Shown here one piece after another: positions 19,829 through 31,879 of a stretch of 64,000 bases of DNA (positions within the stretch are counted from its first letter, which is position 1; every line of letters begins with the position of its first letter). This stretch comes from Acidobacteriota bacterium (GTDB taxonomy: Bacteria > Acidobacteriota > Blastocatellia > RBC074): NCBI GenBank assembly GCA_016710075.1, contig JADJLO010000021.1, forward strand, positions 62,001-126,000, read 5' to 3'. The notes under the pieces are model-generated. The model made no database searches. It was given only the letters and a program-made list of their open reading frames with translations, and had not been told where the DNA came from. The position numbers and the translations under genes were made by a program.

Positions 19829-20497
19829 ATGAATCAACAGAAAAAAGCAGTTATCTGGGATCTCGACGGCACTTTGATCGATTCGGCCGCTTATCACTGG
19901 GAAGCATGGCAATTTGTCATGGCCGCCGGGAATTTCTCGCTCAGTTACGATGACTATGTCGCGGATTTCGGCAAACGCAATGCTGAAATCCTGCGCGGCC
20001 GGCTCGGTGAAAATCTGCCGGACGAAACGATTCACCGGATCTCACTTGCCAAGGAAGAAAAGTACCGCGAACTGGTCAGGACCCGCGGTCTTGAGCTTCT
20101 CCCGGGAGCGGCTTTCTGGCTTGAAAAGTTGAAGTTGAAAAATCTGCTTCAGGCTTTGGGAACATCTGCACCGCGGGGTAACATAGATGCCGTCTTTGCG
20201 GCTCTGGATGTCGAGCGTTTCTTCGACGCCGTCATGTCTTCCGAAGAAGTTGAACGGGGAAAACCTTTCCCGGATGTCTTTCTCGCGGCAGCTCAAAAGC
20301 TCAAACTCGACCCTGCTGATTGCATCGTCGTCGAAGACGCTCCAGCAGGGATCGAGGCAGCCCGAAGCGCCGGGATGTTCGCCGTCGGGGTCCGAACCAC
20401 TCATCCCGATCTCGAAGCGGATTTAGTGGTCGAGAGCCTCGACCTGCTGCCGGAAGATTGGATCAAGATGACGAAGGAGAAGAGGAATACGAAATAA
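19829..20497 (+). CDS. HAD-superfamily hydrolase, beta-phosphoglucomutase/phosphatase-like
   Basis: 222 residues. Motif I DLDGTLIDS provides the aspartyl nucleophile and acid/base Asp; motif II is GTSAPR; the motif III lysine lies in ERGKPFPDVF; motif IV is VVEDAPAGIEAA. The helical cap follows motif I, as in subclass I phosphoglucomutases and phosphatases. Cytosolic; substrate unknown. The last codons and the stop lie inside the left arm of a 9-bp-unit repeat, so the C-terminal KEKRNTK is repeat-derived. Confidence 0.85.
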   Translation: MNQQKKAVIWDLDGTLIDSAAYHWEAWQFVMAAGNFSLSYDDYVADFGKRNAEILRGRLGENLPDETIHRISLAKEEKYRELVRTRGLELLPGAAFWLEKLKLKNLLQALGTSAPRGNIDAVFAALDVERFFDAVMSSEEVERGKPFPDVFLAAAQKLKLDPADCIVVEDAPAGIEAARSAGMFAVGVRTTHPDLEADLVVESLDLLPEDWIKMTKEKRNTK

Positions 20498-20625
20498 ACG
20501 AAACAGACGAAAAATATCAAAACGTTGAATGGGCGAAACTTTCCTGATCAATCTGACATTGAAATAAACTGGTCAATTTATCACTGTTCAAATATTTTCG
20601 TTGGGTTCGTAATCTATTTTTTATT
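20485..20625. repeat. Two-armed 9-bp-unit hairpin element overlapping two gene ends
   Basis: Left arm 20485-20518 has three units (ACGAAATAA, ACGAAACAG, ACGAAAAAT); right arm 20591-20625 holds two degraded inverted units. The interior shares ACGTTG-N4-GGGCGAAA with the element at 5.5 kb. The left arm supplies the HAD stop codon and the right arm overlaps the end of the convergent TPR gene. Confidence 0.8.
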
Positions 20626-21621
20626 CTCCTTGATGTACTGCTGGATCGCGGACTTATCCGGATGGTTGGGGCGTTTGGCCAGGAATTGCTGGTATTCGGC
20701 GATGGCCTTGTCTTTCAGGCCGGCTCCCCGATAGAGGGCTCCGAGCCTCAAATGAGCATCCGCCATGCCGTTCGGATCGAGCTTCAAAGCTTCATTGAAA
20801 TACCCCACCGCCTTTGACCCCTTTTTAAGCTGCAGATACGCCTCGCCGAGGAAGTAGTTGGCCGGGGCAGATTTTGGATCGGCATCGAGCGCTTTGGTCA
20901 GCATCTCGATTGCGGCATCGTTGTTCTTCTGATTCAACTCGACCTTGCCCAGGTTGAGCAGGGCCAGGATATAACCCGGTTTTTCTTCAAGGGCTTTACG
21001 GTATGATCTGGATGCGTCGTCATATTTTTCCGTTTTGAAATAGACCGTGCCGAGCTCTGTCCATGCCTCAAAGTCCTTCGGATCGGCCCCTACTATTTTA
21101 CTGAACAGGAAAATAGCAAGTTTGTTGTCATTCTTCTTCTCCGCCGCAAGGGCTTTTTCGAAGTCAGCCTGATTTGCTTCGGGTCTGGCATAAATGATCG
21201 CCGGTTTGGAAGGCGCCCCTGCCGGAACCCTGGCCCCGCTCATTTCAAGAAGAATATCTTTTCTGATGTCAGTCTTGAAAACGGCATCGACCCTGATCGG
21301 GATTCTTAAGGCCTCGGCGCCGTCCATCTCCACAACCAGAAAATAGTCGCCGTTGGACACGTTGAGAAACATAAAGCGCCCGTTATTGTTGATCGGCTGC
21401 TGGTTGACAGTCCTGCCCGCAACGGTTGCAAGGATTATCCTGAATGTGGCGGAAATGGTCTTTCCGCTGTTTCCGTCGTCAACCTTGAAATCACCAAATA
21501 AGCTGTGTGTCACGTCCGAGGAGCCAGGGCGCCCTCTTTGCCCGGCGGCCGGAACCGTAATCAGAAGCGCAAGCATGATTGCATGCGTAATTAGTTGACA
21601 GCATTTGAGATAGTGGGTCAT
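20614..21621 (-). CDS. Secreted TPR-repeat protein
   Basis: 335 residues. A signal peptide (hydrophobic IMLALLITVPAAG) is followed by a region resembling a carboxypeptidase-regulatory-type beta domain (residues about 35-120), then at least four tetratricopeptide repeats from about residue 145 (for example AWTELGTVYFKTEKYDDASR and ALLNLGKVELNQKNNDAAIE). Probably a periplasmic scaffold. ATG at 21621 has GGAG 8 bases upstream. Divergent from the ECF sigma gene, with a dyad between them. No catalytic domain is visible. Confidence 0.8.
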   Translation of the reverse strand: MTHYLKCCQLITHAIMLALLITVPAAGQRGRPGSSDVTHSLFGDFKVDDGNSGKTISATFRIILATVAGRTVNQQPINNNGRFMFLNVSNGDYFLVVEMDGAEALRIPIRVDAVFKTDIRKDILLEMSGARVPAGAPSKPAIIYARPEANQADFEKALAAEKKNDNKLAIFLFSKIVGADPKDFEAWTELGTVYFKTEKYDDASRSYRKALEEKPGYILALLNLGKVELNQKNNDAAIEMLTKALDADPKSAPANYFLGEAYLQLKKGSKAVGYFNEALKLDPNGMADAHLRLGALYRGAGLKDKAIAEYQQFLAKRPNHPDKSAIQQYIKENKK

Positions 21622-21680
21622 GACAGGCGCTCCATTCTGTTTTTAAGGATTCCCAAGTCTAGACCTGCGAGTCAATAAAG

Positions 21681-21697
21681 ACAAAGATATTCTTTGT
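21681..21697. promoter_or_regulatory. Dyad in divergent TPR/sigma-factor intergenic region
   Basis: ACAAAGA-TAT-TCTTTGT is a perfect inverted repeat with 7-base arms located between two divergent starts. A binding site is plausible but no regulator is assigned. Confidence 0.35.
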
Positions 21698-21782
21698 AAG
21701 TGAATAAAAATTATCAATTGGAGTTAATAAAAGTCCGGAGCCATCGTTTAGGTAAGTGAGAAAAGACTCAAAGGAGGTCAAT

Positions 21783-22370
21783 GTGCCAGTAAACGCAACG
21801 CATTTAAGGGTGATTCCGGGCAGCAAGATAGAAGCCGGACCGGAGACCGGGCAGGTGATGATGGAGCTTGAGAGCCTCTTTCGCGAACACAATGACAGGG
21901 TCTTCAGGACTGCATACAAGGTAACGGGCAGCATAGTCGATGCCGAAGATGTCCTGCAGACGGTTTTCCTCAGACTTTCGAGAAGGCAGGGTGAGCTTAA
22001 CCTCGAGCCGAGTCCGGGGAGTTATCTTCATCGGGCCGCGATCAATGCTTCGCTCGATCTGCTCAGACAGCGAGGCCGATCGAAATCGATCTCGATCGAT
22101 GAGGTCGAACCGGTGCTCTCGGCAGGCCGGAAGATGGATCCTGAATCGCTCAGGGCCGGCCGGGAGATCCGGGAGGTCGTCAGGCGGTCTCTTGGGGCAT
22201 TGGGCGAAAAGAGCGCAGAGATATTCGTTCTCAAATATTTTGAAGGTTATGACAACAAGGAAATAGCCGGACTGATGGGCACTTCTCCGATGGTCGTCGG
22301 AGTGCTGCTCCATAGAGCCCGGACACGCGTCAAAAAAGAAGTAGGGGATTTTCTGGAGGGAGGAAAGTAA
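21783..22370 (+). CDS. ECF-type RNA polymerase sigma factor
   Basis: 195 residues. Region 2 is LFREHNDRVFRTAYKVTGSIVDAEDVLQTVFLRL in content (DAEDVLQ core), and region 4 reads FVLKYFEGYDNKEIAGLMG followed by the HTH ending in RARTRVKK. A short acidic linker joins them. GTG at 21783 is chosen because AAGGAGG lies 5 bases upstream; a GTG at 21756 has no such site. It is 5 bases upstream of a FecR/zinc-finger protein that is likely its anti-sigma regulator. Confidence 0.88.
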   Translation: MPVNATHLRVIPGSKIEAGPETGQVMMELESLFREHNDRVFRTAYKVTGSIVDAEDVLQTVFLRLSRRQGELNLEPSPGSYLHRAAINASLDLLRQRGRSKSISIDEVEPVLSAGRKMDPESLRAGREIREVVRRSLGALGEKSAEIFVLKYFEGYDNKEIAGLMGTSPMVVGVLLHRARTRVKKEVGDFLEGGK

Positions 22371-22375
22371 TCATT

Positions 22376-25045
<2,670 letters not shown>

Positions 25046-25068
25046 CCCTGCCTGAAATTATTATCAAT

Positions 25069-25117
25069 TTACGCCAATCGGTTGGAACCTCATCCAGCCG
25101 GTTGGCGTAACTTTTTA
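25069..25117 (+). terminator. Rho-independent terminator after the sigma/FecR operon
   Basis: TTACGCCAATCGGTTGG pairs with CCAGCCGGTTGGCGTAA (two mismatches) around an 8-base loop and is followed by CTTTTTAT, 23 bases after the FecR stop. Confidence 0.85.
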
Positions 25118-25141
25118 TGCTATTAAATACTCCGTAATTTT

Positions 25142-25210
25142 GTTCAGAGTTCTCGTTTTAGCGTGACTATTCAGACGATCGCGTTAAAACGTGAACTCTT
25201 GGCTCTGAAC
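25142..25210. repeat. Imperfect inverted repeat beginning GTTCAGAG
   Basis: Arms of about 25-32 bases start at GTTCAGAGTTCTCG and end at GGCTCTGAAC. The sequence is related to the perfect hairpin at 43.5 kb (shared GTTCAGAGTTC). It lies just upstream of the DUF4097 gene and could carry regulatory signals. Confidence 0.65.
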
Positions 25211-25271
25211 AATGATAAACTTCTTTTTGATAATTAAATTTAAGAAGAAAATCGCATTCAAGGATGGAGAA

Positions 25272-26231
25272 ATGAAAAATAGAGCATTCACCCTGCTGCT
25301 TCTCGGCTTGTTGTCGATGATGGGATTATCCGGCACTGCCTGTCGTCGCAGCGATACTCCCGAGGTTCCGGCAGCTGCGACCGCCGAGGCGCTGAAGATT
25401 GCCGAGAGCGATTACAAACCCGCAGGCCAGGCCGGAGATACCAATTCCATCGTCGATCCCGGCGCGTCCGCTGAAAACGCAGACCTCCCGGCCCGCGAAG
25501 AGATCAGGCGTAATTATTCCTTCAAACCCGGAAATGAAGTCAGCATCAGCAGAATAAGCGGCAGTATCGATATTGAGACGGCCGATATCGATCACGCGGA
25601 ACTACTGGTTGTCAGATCGGCTAAAACCAAAGAAGATCTGCAGTATCGAAAGATTCAGATCGAACATGCACCCGGGTCGTTGAGCATCAGCGTCGAAAGC
25701 GACCGGAAAAGCGTCTTCTCGGCATTGGGAAAGATTCCCGAGGGGAGACAGCGTCTGATCCTGAAAATCCCCGCTAAAGCCCGGCTTGAAGTTAGCGGGA
25801 CCAATGGCCCTCTCAACGTCAGTGAAATTGATGGAAATATTGTCATCAGGGGAGTAAATGGCGCGACTCGAATCGCCGGCGTAAGTGGAAGTTTCGAAGC
25901 GCGCGGATTTAATGGTGAACTGACAGCCAATTTCAAAAAACTCGGTCCGGACGGCATCGATATCAGTGGATACAATGGGGAGGTCAATTTGAACTTCTCC
26001 AGCGAACTCAATGCCAATTTCGAAATGCGTGGAGTCAACGGAGAACTTGTCAACGAGATCCCGAATTTTAAGGCCGATGAAGAGGCGAAGCGCCGCAGTG
26101 CGACCTCCGGCAAATTTGGCGAAGGCGGCCCGGAGATCGCCATCAGAGGCGGAAACGGAAGGGTCAAAATGACCAGCACGGCTTCAGCCGCGAAATCAAA
26201 ACAGGATAAACCTGCGAAGGATGCCAGATAA
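25272..26231 (+). CDS. DUF4097-type beta-helical (adhesin-like) exported protein
   Basis: 319 residues from ATG 25272. The N-terminus MKNRAFTLLLLGLLSMMGL is a signal peptide ending near a cysteine (GTACRR), so it may be a lipoprotein, although the lipobox is not canonical. The C-terminal half shows six G-x-N-G turns (GTNG, GVNG, GFNG, GYNG, GVNG, GGNG) about 20-30 residues apart, as in DUF4097 beta-repeat proteins. Function unknown. It precedes an ABC ATPase by 43 bases; proteins of this kind are often near ABC-2 and sigma/anti-sigma genes. Confidence 0.75.
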   Translation: MKNRAFTLLLLGLLSMMGLSGTACRRSDTPEVPAAATAEALKIAESDYKPAGQAGDTNSIVDPGASAENADLPAREEIRRNYSFKPGNEVSISRISGSIDIETADIDHAELLVVRSAKTKEDLQYRKIQIEHAPGSLSISVESDRKSVFSALGKIPEGRQRLILKIPAKARLEVSGTNGPLNVSEIDGNIVIRGVNGATRIAGVSGSFEARGFNGELTANFKKLGPDGIDISGYNGEVNLNFSSELNANFEMRGVNGELVNEIPNFKADEEAKRRSATSGKFGEGGPEIAIRGGNGRVKMTSTASAAKSKQDKPAKDAR

Positions 26232-26274
26232 CCCGGACAGCCAGACTGCAAGGCCAGTTCCAGACAGCTAACCA

Positions 26275-27210
26275 ATGCCAGACGAAAACACCAACAAACA
26301 ACCGGTAATCGAACTCGACAAGCTTCGTATTGTATTCGGCAAGCGGCCAATCCTGCAGGATATCGAGGGATCGCTTCACGGCCGTTGCATCGGTCTTCTG
26401 GGGCCGAACGGAGCCGGCAAAACGACGCTTATCCACACGCTTCTCGGCTTCCACAAGCCTTCTTCAGGGACTGCCAGAATATTCGGCATGGATATCCTGA
26501 CCAGGGCCAGAGATATACGCACTCTGATCGGCTACATGCCTGAGCGTGATGCTTTCATCTCGAATATGAACTGCGTCCATTTCGTCAGACTGATGGCGGA
26601 GCTTTCAGGTCTGCCGTCGGAGGCGGCTTTAGAGCGGGCTCACGAAGCGCTCTTTTATGTCGGGCTTGGAGAGGCGCGGTATCGGGAACTGGGTACCTAT
26701 TCGCTGGGCATGAAGCAGATGGCCAAGCTGGCCCAGTCGATAGTTCACGGGCCGCGCCTGATCTGTCTCGACGAGCCGACTAACGGGCTCGATCCTCCGG
26801 CACGCAAGCGGATGCTCGAGCTGATCCGCGAAATCCGCGACAGCGGCAATTCCCATATTGTCTTTTCTTCGCATTTGCTGCGCGATGTCGAGGAATGCTG
26901 CGATGAAGTGCTGATCCTTAAAGACGGGCGCATCGCGGCTATCTGCGATCTCGAAGAAGAGCGTCGCGCCAATCGCAGCTTTATCGAAATGGAGACGCGC
27001 AACGCAACCCCCGAGTTCGCCGAGGCAATAGCCTCTCTCGGCTGCGAATATGCCGTCAGCGGCAGCCAGCGTTTTAAACTTATCATGCAGGACGGGATGG
27101 ATGTCAGGAATATTTATCGAATCGCTTCGGAACGCAATGTGCAAATCCGAAAAATGAATTACAAGCGGGATTCCCTTGAAGATATCTTTTTAAAAGCAAT
27201 GGAGCAGTGA
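26275..27210 (+). CDS. ABC transporter ATP-binding protein (ABC-2 type)
   Basis: 311 residues. Walker A GPNGAGKTT, signature YSLGMKQMAKLAQ, Walker B LICLDEPTNGLD and a switch His in FSSHLL are intact. The C-terminal 80 residues form the extension typical of CcmA/NatA-like ATPases of ABC-2 exporters. It has no adjacent permease: a peptidase gene intervenes before the permease-ATPase-permease cluster at 30-32.7 kb, with which it probably works. Confidence 0.88.
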   Translation: MPDENTNKQPVIELDKLRIVFGKRPILQDIEGSLHGRCIGLLGPNGAGKTTLIHTLLGFHKPSSGTARIFGMDILTRARDIRTLIGYMPERDAFISNMNCVHFVRLMAELSGLPSEAALERAHEALFYVGLGEARYRELGTYSLGMKQMAKLAQSIVHGPRLICLDEPTNGLDPPARKRMLELIREIRDSGNSHIVFSSHLLRDVEECCDEVLILKDGRIAAICDLEEERRANRSFIEMETRNATPEFAEAIASLGCEYAVSGSQRFKLIMQDGMDVRNIYRIASERNVQIRKMNYKRDSLEDIFLKAMEQ

Positions 27211-27253
27211 CTTCCGTTTTGGAAAGTTATTCAAATACCACCAGAGAGGAAAC

Positions 27254-29950
27254 ATGAGATCTCATTTCAGGCAAATCAGTAAGTTTTCGGTCATGACATT
27301 TGCAGTCGTTTTGCTGGCCTTCGGTTCGATGGCCTATGCACAAGGGGCAAAGACGCCGCCTTTGCTTGACCGGGAGCTTTTTTTCGGCAATCCCGAAATC
27401 TCCGGCGCGCAGATATCACCGGACGGGCAGTTCATCGCATTCATCAAACCATACAAAGACACACGAAACGTCTGGGTCAAAAAGACGGCGGAGCCTTTCA
27501 GTGCGGCACGGCCACTGACCGACGACACGAAGCGACCGATACAGGGCTATTTCTGGAGCCGCGACGGCAGATTCATTCTCTATGTTCAGGACAATGCCGG
27601 CGACGAGAATTTCAACCTGTACGCGGTCAACCCGGCGGAGAAGCCCGCCGCAGGCCGCGATGTTCCGGCAGCAAGAAATCTGACCGATCTCAAGAAGGTC
27701 CGGGTTGAAATACTCGCGGTTCCCAAGAGCGATCCGGATCTCATGTTCATCGGACTCAACGACCGCGACCCGGCCTGGCACGATGTTTACAAATTGAAGA
27801 TCTCGACCGGCGAAAAGGCCCTGATTCGAAAAAACACCGATCGAATTTCCGGATGGGTTTTCGATTTGAAGGATCAACTCAGGCTGGCGACCAGAACCGC
27901 AGATAATGGCGACACGGAGATTCTCACTGTCGGTGCTGATGGATTCAAAAAGATCTATTCCTGCACGATTTTCGAGAGCTGCGGCCCAGTGCGTTTCAAC
28001 AAGGACAACAAGCGCGTTTACATGGTCACCAACAAGGGTGATCAGAACGATCTGTTGAGTCTCTCCCTGCTGGATCCGGAGACCGGCAAGGAAGAGCTGG
28101 TCGAATCCGATCCGCTCAAAAAGGTCGATTTCGGCTCGCCGCTCTTCTCTGATCTGACGGATGAATTGATCGGGACGGTCTATGAAGACGATCGCAGCCG
28201 TTATTACTGGCGCGATAAGAAGTATGAGGAAGATGTCAATGCGGTCAGGAAGCAACTGGGTTCCAAAGAGATCGGCCTCGGTGCGTCAACAAAAGATGAA
28301 ATGCTGTGGATTCTCAGTTCATACAGCGACACCGAACCCGGCGAGACATACCTCTACGATCGCAAGACCAAAAAACTGACATTGCAGTATCGCGTCAGAG
28401 AGAAGCTTCAGCGTGAATTTATGACGGAGATGAAGCCGGTCAGCTACAAGTCTTCCGATGGTCTCGAGATTCCGGCGTACCTGACATTGCCGAAAGGCGT
28501 TGAGGCGAAAAATCTGCCGGCAGTGATCATTCCGCACGGAGGCCCGTGGGCGCGCGATTCCTGGGGATTCGATAACTTCGCCCAGTTTCTGGCAAATCGC
28601 GGATACGCAGTATTGCAGCCCAATTTCCGTGGCTCGACCGGTTTTGGAAAGAAGTTTCTCAACGCGGGTAACAAGCAGTGGGGAGATAGGATGCAGGACG
28701 ATATCACCTGGGGCGTGAAGTATCTCGTCTCGCAGGGAATCGCCGATCCGAAGCGTGTCGGAATCATGGGCGGATCATACGGAGGCTACGCGACACTGGC
28801 CGGAGTGGCATTCACGCCGGATGTCTATGCCGCCGGTGTGTCGATAGTCGGCCCGTCGAACCTGATCACTCTGCTGGAATCCATTCCTCCATACTGGGAA
28901 GCCGGCAGAAAGGTATTCCACGAGCGCATGGGAGATCCCAACACTCCGCAGGGCAAGGCTCAACTCGAGCGCCAGTCGCCGCTCAATTCGGCATCGAAGA
29001 TCAGAACTCCGCTTCTGGTGGTCCAGGGCGCCAACGATCCGCGCGTCAACAAGGCGGAGTCCGATCAGATTGTCGTGGCCCTGCGCGAGCGCGGCTTCCC
29101 GGTTGAATACATCGTCGCCCCGGATGAAGGGCACGGATTCGCCCGACCGGTTAACAACATGGCGATGTTTGCCGCAGCGGAGAAGTTCCTTGCCAAACAT
29201 CTTGGCGGCCGTTTTCAGGAAGGCGGAACGCCTGAATCGGTTCAGCGGCTCAAGGAGATCACCGTCGATGTCAAGACGGTGGAACTGCCGAAACGCGCCG
29301 TTGCAGTCGCCGGCTCGCCGAAGCCTGCCGTCGAACTGCGCACCGGAATCTCAAACTACGATGCGAAGATCGAACTCGGAGGTCAGACTCTCCAATTCGA
29401 AACGATGACCGACATCAAGGAAGAGAATGGCGCCTGGTCGGTCAACGAGACAGCGAAGATGCCCAACGGAGAGGTGTCCGATAAGGTCGTCCTCGAAAAG
29501 GGAACGCTCGTCCTTACCAGGCGAATGATCAAACAGGGGCCGGTGAGCATCGATCTCTCATTCAAGGACAACAAAGCCACCGGGACGATGGCCATGGGCG
29601 GCGAACCCAAACCGGTTTCAGCCGAAACCGGCGGTGCCCTCTTCGCCGACGGCGCCGGCACTTATGACGTGCTCGCCGCTTTGCCTCTTGCCGACGGCTA
29701 TTCCGTCGTCTTCCGCAATTACGATATCCAGAAACAGAAATCAACGCTCAAGCAGATCAAGGTCACTGGCGCCGAGAAGGTCACGGTTCCGGCCGGAACC
29801 TTCGATGCCTTCAAGTGCGAGGTGACTTCTGCTGAAGGCGAACCGGGACTGACAACCGTCTGGGTCTCGAAAGACGGGCGCAGAGTAGTCAAAATCACCG
29901 CAGTGCTCCCACAACTGAATGGAGCCACTATGGTGTCGGTGCTCAAATAA
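27254..29950 (+). CDS. Prolyl oligopeptidase family (S9) serine peptidase with C-terminal DUF3108-like domain
   Basis: 898 residues. A signal peptide (residues 1-30, ending AYAQG) directs export. Residues about 35-390 form the beta-propeller region. The alpha/beta-hydrolase part has Ser near 508 (GGSYGGYA), Asp near 595 (GANDPRVNK) and His near 627 (DEGHGF). Residues after about 670 form an extra domain with VPAGTFDAFKCEV, as in DUF3108-type lipocalin-like domains, which is not part of ordinary S9 peptidases. Located between ABC transporter genes on the same strand, with a repeat element after the stop. Probably degrades peptides in the periplasm. Confidence 0.88.
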   Translation: MRSHFRQISKFSVMTFAVVLLAFGSMAYAQGAKTPPLLDRELFFGNPEISGAQISPDGQFIAFIKPYKDTRNVWVKKTAEPFSAARPLTDDTKRPIQGYFWSRDGRFILYVQDNAGDENFNLYAVNPAEKPAAGRDVPAARNLTDLKKVRVEILAVPKSDPDLMFIGLNDRDPAWHDVYKLKISTGEKALIRKNTDRISGWVFDLKDQLRLATRTADNGDTEILTVGADGFKKIYSCTIFESCGPVRFNKDNKRVYMVTNKGDQNDLLSLSLLDPETGKEELVESDPLKKVDFGSPLFSDLTDELIGTVYEDDRSRYYWRDKKYEEDVNAVRKQLGSKEIGLGASTKDEMLWILSSYSDTEPGETYLYDRKTKKLTLQYRVREKLQREFMTEMKPVSYKSSDGLEIPAYLTLPKGVEAKNLPAVIIPHGGPWARDSWGFDNFAQFLANRGYAVLQPNFRGSTGFGKKFLNAGNKQWGDRMQDDITWGVKYLVSQGIADPKRVGIMGGSYGGYATLAGVAFTPDVYAAGVSIVGPSNLITLLESIPPYWEAGRKVFHERMGDPNTPQGKAQLERQSPLNSASKIRTPLLVVQGANDPRVNKAESDQIVVALRERGFPVEYIVAPDEGHGFARPVNNMAMFAAAEKFLAKHLGGRFQEGGTPESVQRLKEITVDVKTVELPKRAVAVAGSPKPAVELRTGISNYDAKIELGGQTLQFETMTDIKEENGAWSVNETAKMPNGEVSDKVVLEKGTLVLTRRMIKQGPVSIDLSFKDNKATGTMAMGGEPKPVSAETGGALFADGAGTYDVLAALPLADGYSVVFRNYDIQKQKSTLKQIKVTGAEKVTVPAGTFDAFKCEVTSAEGEPGLTTVWVSKDGRRVVKITAVLPQLNGATMVSVLK

Positions 29951-29952
29951 AA

Positions 29953-30070
29953 AGGAGTTTAGAATCTAAAGTTTGAAGTTTAAAGACATGGCGCTTGAGG
30001 AAAGTTCAACCTCCAAAGCGGATTCCACGTCTTTAAACTTCAAACCTTAAACTTTAAACTTTTTACTTCC
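29953..30070. repeat. Two-armed 7-bp-unit (AGTTTAA) hairpin element
   Basis: Left arm 29953-29990 (GGAGTTTAGAATCTAAAG, then GTTTGAAGTTTAAAGAC) and right arm 30028-30070 are inverted copies separated by about 40 bases. The arm units are 7 bases. Lies between co-directional genes. Confidence 0.8.
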
Positions 30071-30082
30071 TCTGGAGCCAGG

Positions 30083-30949
30083 ATGGCCGTATACGAACAC
30101 AGTTACAAACCATATGAAGGCGAGCTTACGTCGGCGAGGACGAGGTTCCTGGTTTTGCCGCGCTACGCCTATCAGGATCTATTCAAGTACAAGCTCTTCA
30201 CCGCGCTTTTCGTGGCAAGTTACGTCGCGCCCTTGATTTTCGGGATTTTGATATACCTGCATCACAACTCGAGCGCACTGGCAATATTCAATATCAATGC
30301 CGCGGATGTGGTACCGATAAACGGGGTCTTCTTCTTCGTCCTGGCGAACATTCAGACGACGATGGCGTTCATCTTTACGGTGATCATTGGTCCGGTGTTG
30401 ATTTCGCGCGATCTGGCGAACAATGCATTGCCGTTGTATCTGAGCCGGCCGTTTACGCGGGTTGAATATGTCATCGGCAAGATGTCCGTGCTCATGATCC
30501 TGTTGTCGCTGATCATCTGGGTACCGGGGATGCTGCTCTTCATCTTCCAGTCATATCTCGAAGGCGGAAGCTGGCTGGTGGAGAATTGGTGGATTGCGAA
30601 AGCGATAATGGTTGGCGGAATGGTGTGGATCATGGCTCTCACGCTGCTGGTGCTGGCGTTATCCGCCTGGATCAAGTGGCGAACGGCGGCGAGCGCCGCA
30701 CTGTTTGCGACCTTTATCATACCGGCGCCAATCGGATTCGCCATACAGGGAATCTTCAATACCACCGTAGGCCACCTCTTGAATATCTCCATTGCGCTTG
30801 AAGCGATTATGAGATCCCTTTTCCGTTATGGCAGTGACGATAACAGGCTGTTGACGACATCGCAGGGCTGGATGGTCTTTGCCGTTTATTGCGCAATCTG
30901 TCTTCTCATGCTTTCGCGAAGAGTTCGTGCATATGAGGTGATATCGTAA
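30083..30949 (+). CDS. ABC-2 type transporter permease
   Basis: 288 residues with six hydrophobic segments (for example FTALFVASYVAPLIFGILIY and MSVLMILLSLIIWVPGMLL). GPVLISRDLANNALPLYLSRP is the typical ABC-2 loop that contacts the ATPase. ATG at 30083 has GGAG about 9 bases upstream. Stop and next start overlap as TAATG, so it is co-translated with the ATPase. The exported substrate is unknown. Confidence 0.82.
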   Translation: MAVYEHSYKPYEGELTSARTRFLVLPRYAYQDLFKYKLFTALFVASYVAPLIFGILIYLHHNSSALAIFNINAADVVPINGVFFFVLANIQTTMAFIFTVIIGPVLISRDLANNALPLYLSRPFTRVEYVIGKMSVLMILLSLIIWVPGMLLFIFQSYLEGGSWLVENWWIAKAIMVGGMVWIMALTLLVLALSAWIKWRTAASAALFATFIIPAPIGFAIQGIFNTTVGHLLNISIALEAIMRSLFRYGSDDNRLLTTSQGWMVFAVYCAICLLMLSRRVRAYEVIS

Positions 30950-31879
30950 TGGGAACAAACGGTTTGAGTGACGATCACCTGATAATCTTCGAGGATGTCT
31001 CCAAGTTTTACGGTGAGATACTCGGAGTCAATCGAGTCAATCTGACGATCACGCCGGGGATCACGTCGCTGGTTGGACCCAACGGATCGGGCAAGACCAC
31101 GCTGATGAATCTGATGACCGGATTGATCCAGCCTTCGCGCGGCCGCATCAGCATTCTGGGCATCTCGACGGGCAATCCTCAGGAACTCTTCAGAAAGCTG
31201 GGCTATTGCGGCCAGTTCGATTCGTTTCCCAAGGGGATGACCGGTTATGAGTTCGTCAAATCATTCCTGCTGGTTCATGGGCTTTCGAACAAGCTCGCCG
31301 AAGAGAAGACGTGGCGCGCAATCGAGCGAGTGAATCTTGTTGAAGCGGCTCATAGAAAAGTGGCCGGCTACAGCAAGGGCATGAGGCAGAGAATTCGTCT
31401 GGCCCAGTCGATAGCGCATGAGCCCGAAGTGATGATTCTGGACGAGCCGCTCAACGGCCTCGATCCGATGGCCAGAGCCGAGACCATCCGGCTCTTCAGG
31501 CAGCTGGCACAGGAAGGGCTGCACCTGATTCTTTCAAGCCACATCCTTCACGAAGTCGATATTCATTCTGGCTGAAGGCGGCGTCAGTGGAGTCCGTGAA
31601 GAGATGGAAGAGCATCCCATGCAGATCATGATCCGCTGCGATAATCCCGGTCTGTTTGCCTCCCGCGCCTTTTCAACCGATTCGGTCGTCGAGGTTCAGC
31701 TTCATCAGGACAAACGCGGCCTCTTTGTCAGGACTCGCGACGCCGATTCATTTTATCTGATGCTCAACAAGATCGTCCTCGAGAGCGGAATGCAGGTTGA
31801 AAGCATCTCGCCGGTCGATGACGACCTCAATGCCGTATATCAGTATCTGATCGGTTCGAATGGAGGAGGGCAGTCATGA
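30949..31879 (+). CDS. ABC transporter ATP-binding protein, short internal deletion and frameshift
   Basis: Walker A GPNGSGKTT, signature YSKGMRQRIRLAQ, Walker B VMILDEPLNGLD and SSHILHEVD are present. Directly after HEVD the frame is lost and the protein resumes in another frame at FILAEGGVSGVREEMEEHP, continuing to QYLIGSNGGGQS. Compared with related ATPases about eleven residues (normally ISDRV-type then the hydrophobic strand) are missing, so this is a deletion of roughly 35 bases and not a plain one-base slip. The stop overlaps the next start as ATGA. Confidence 0.82.
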
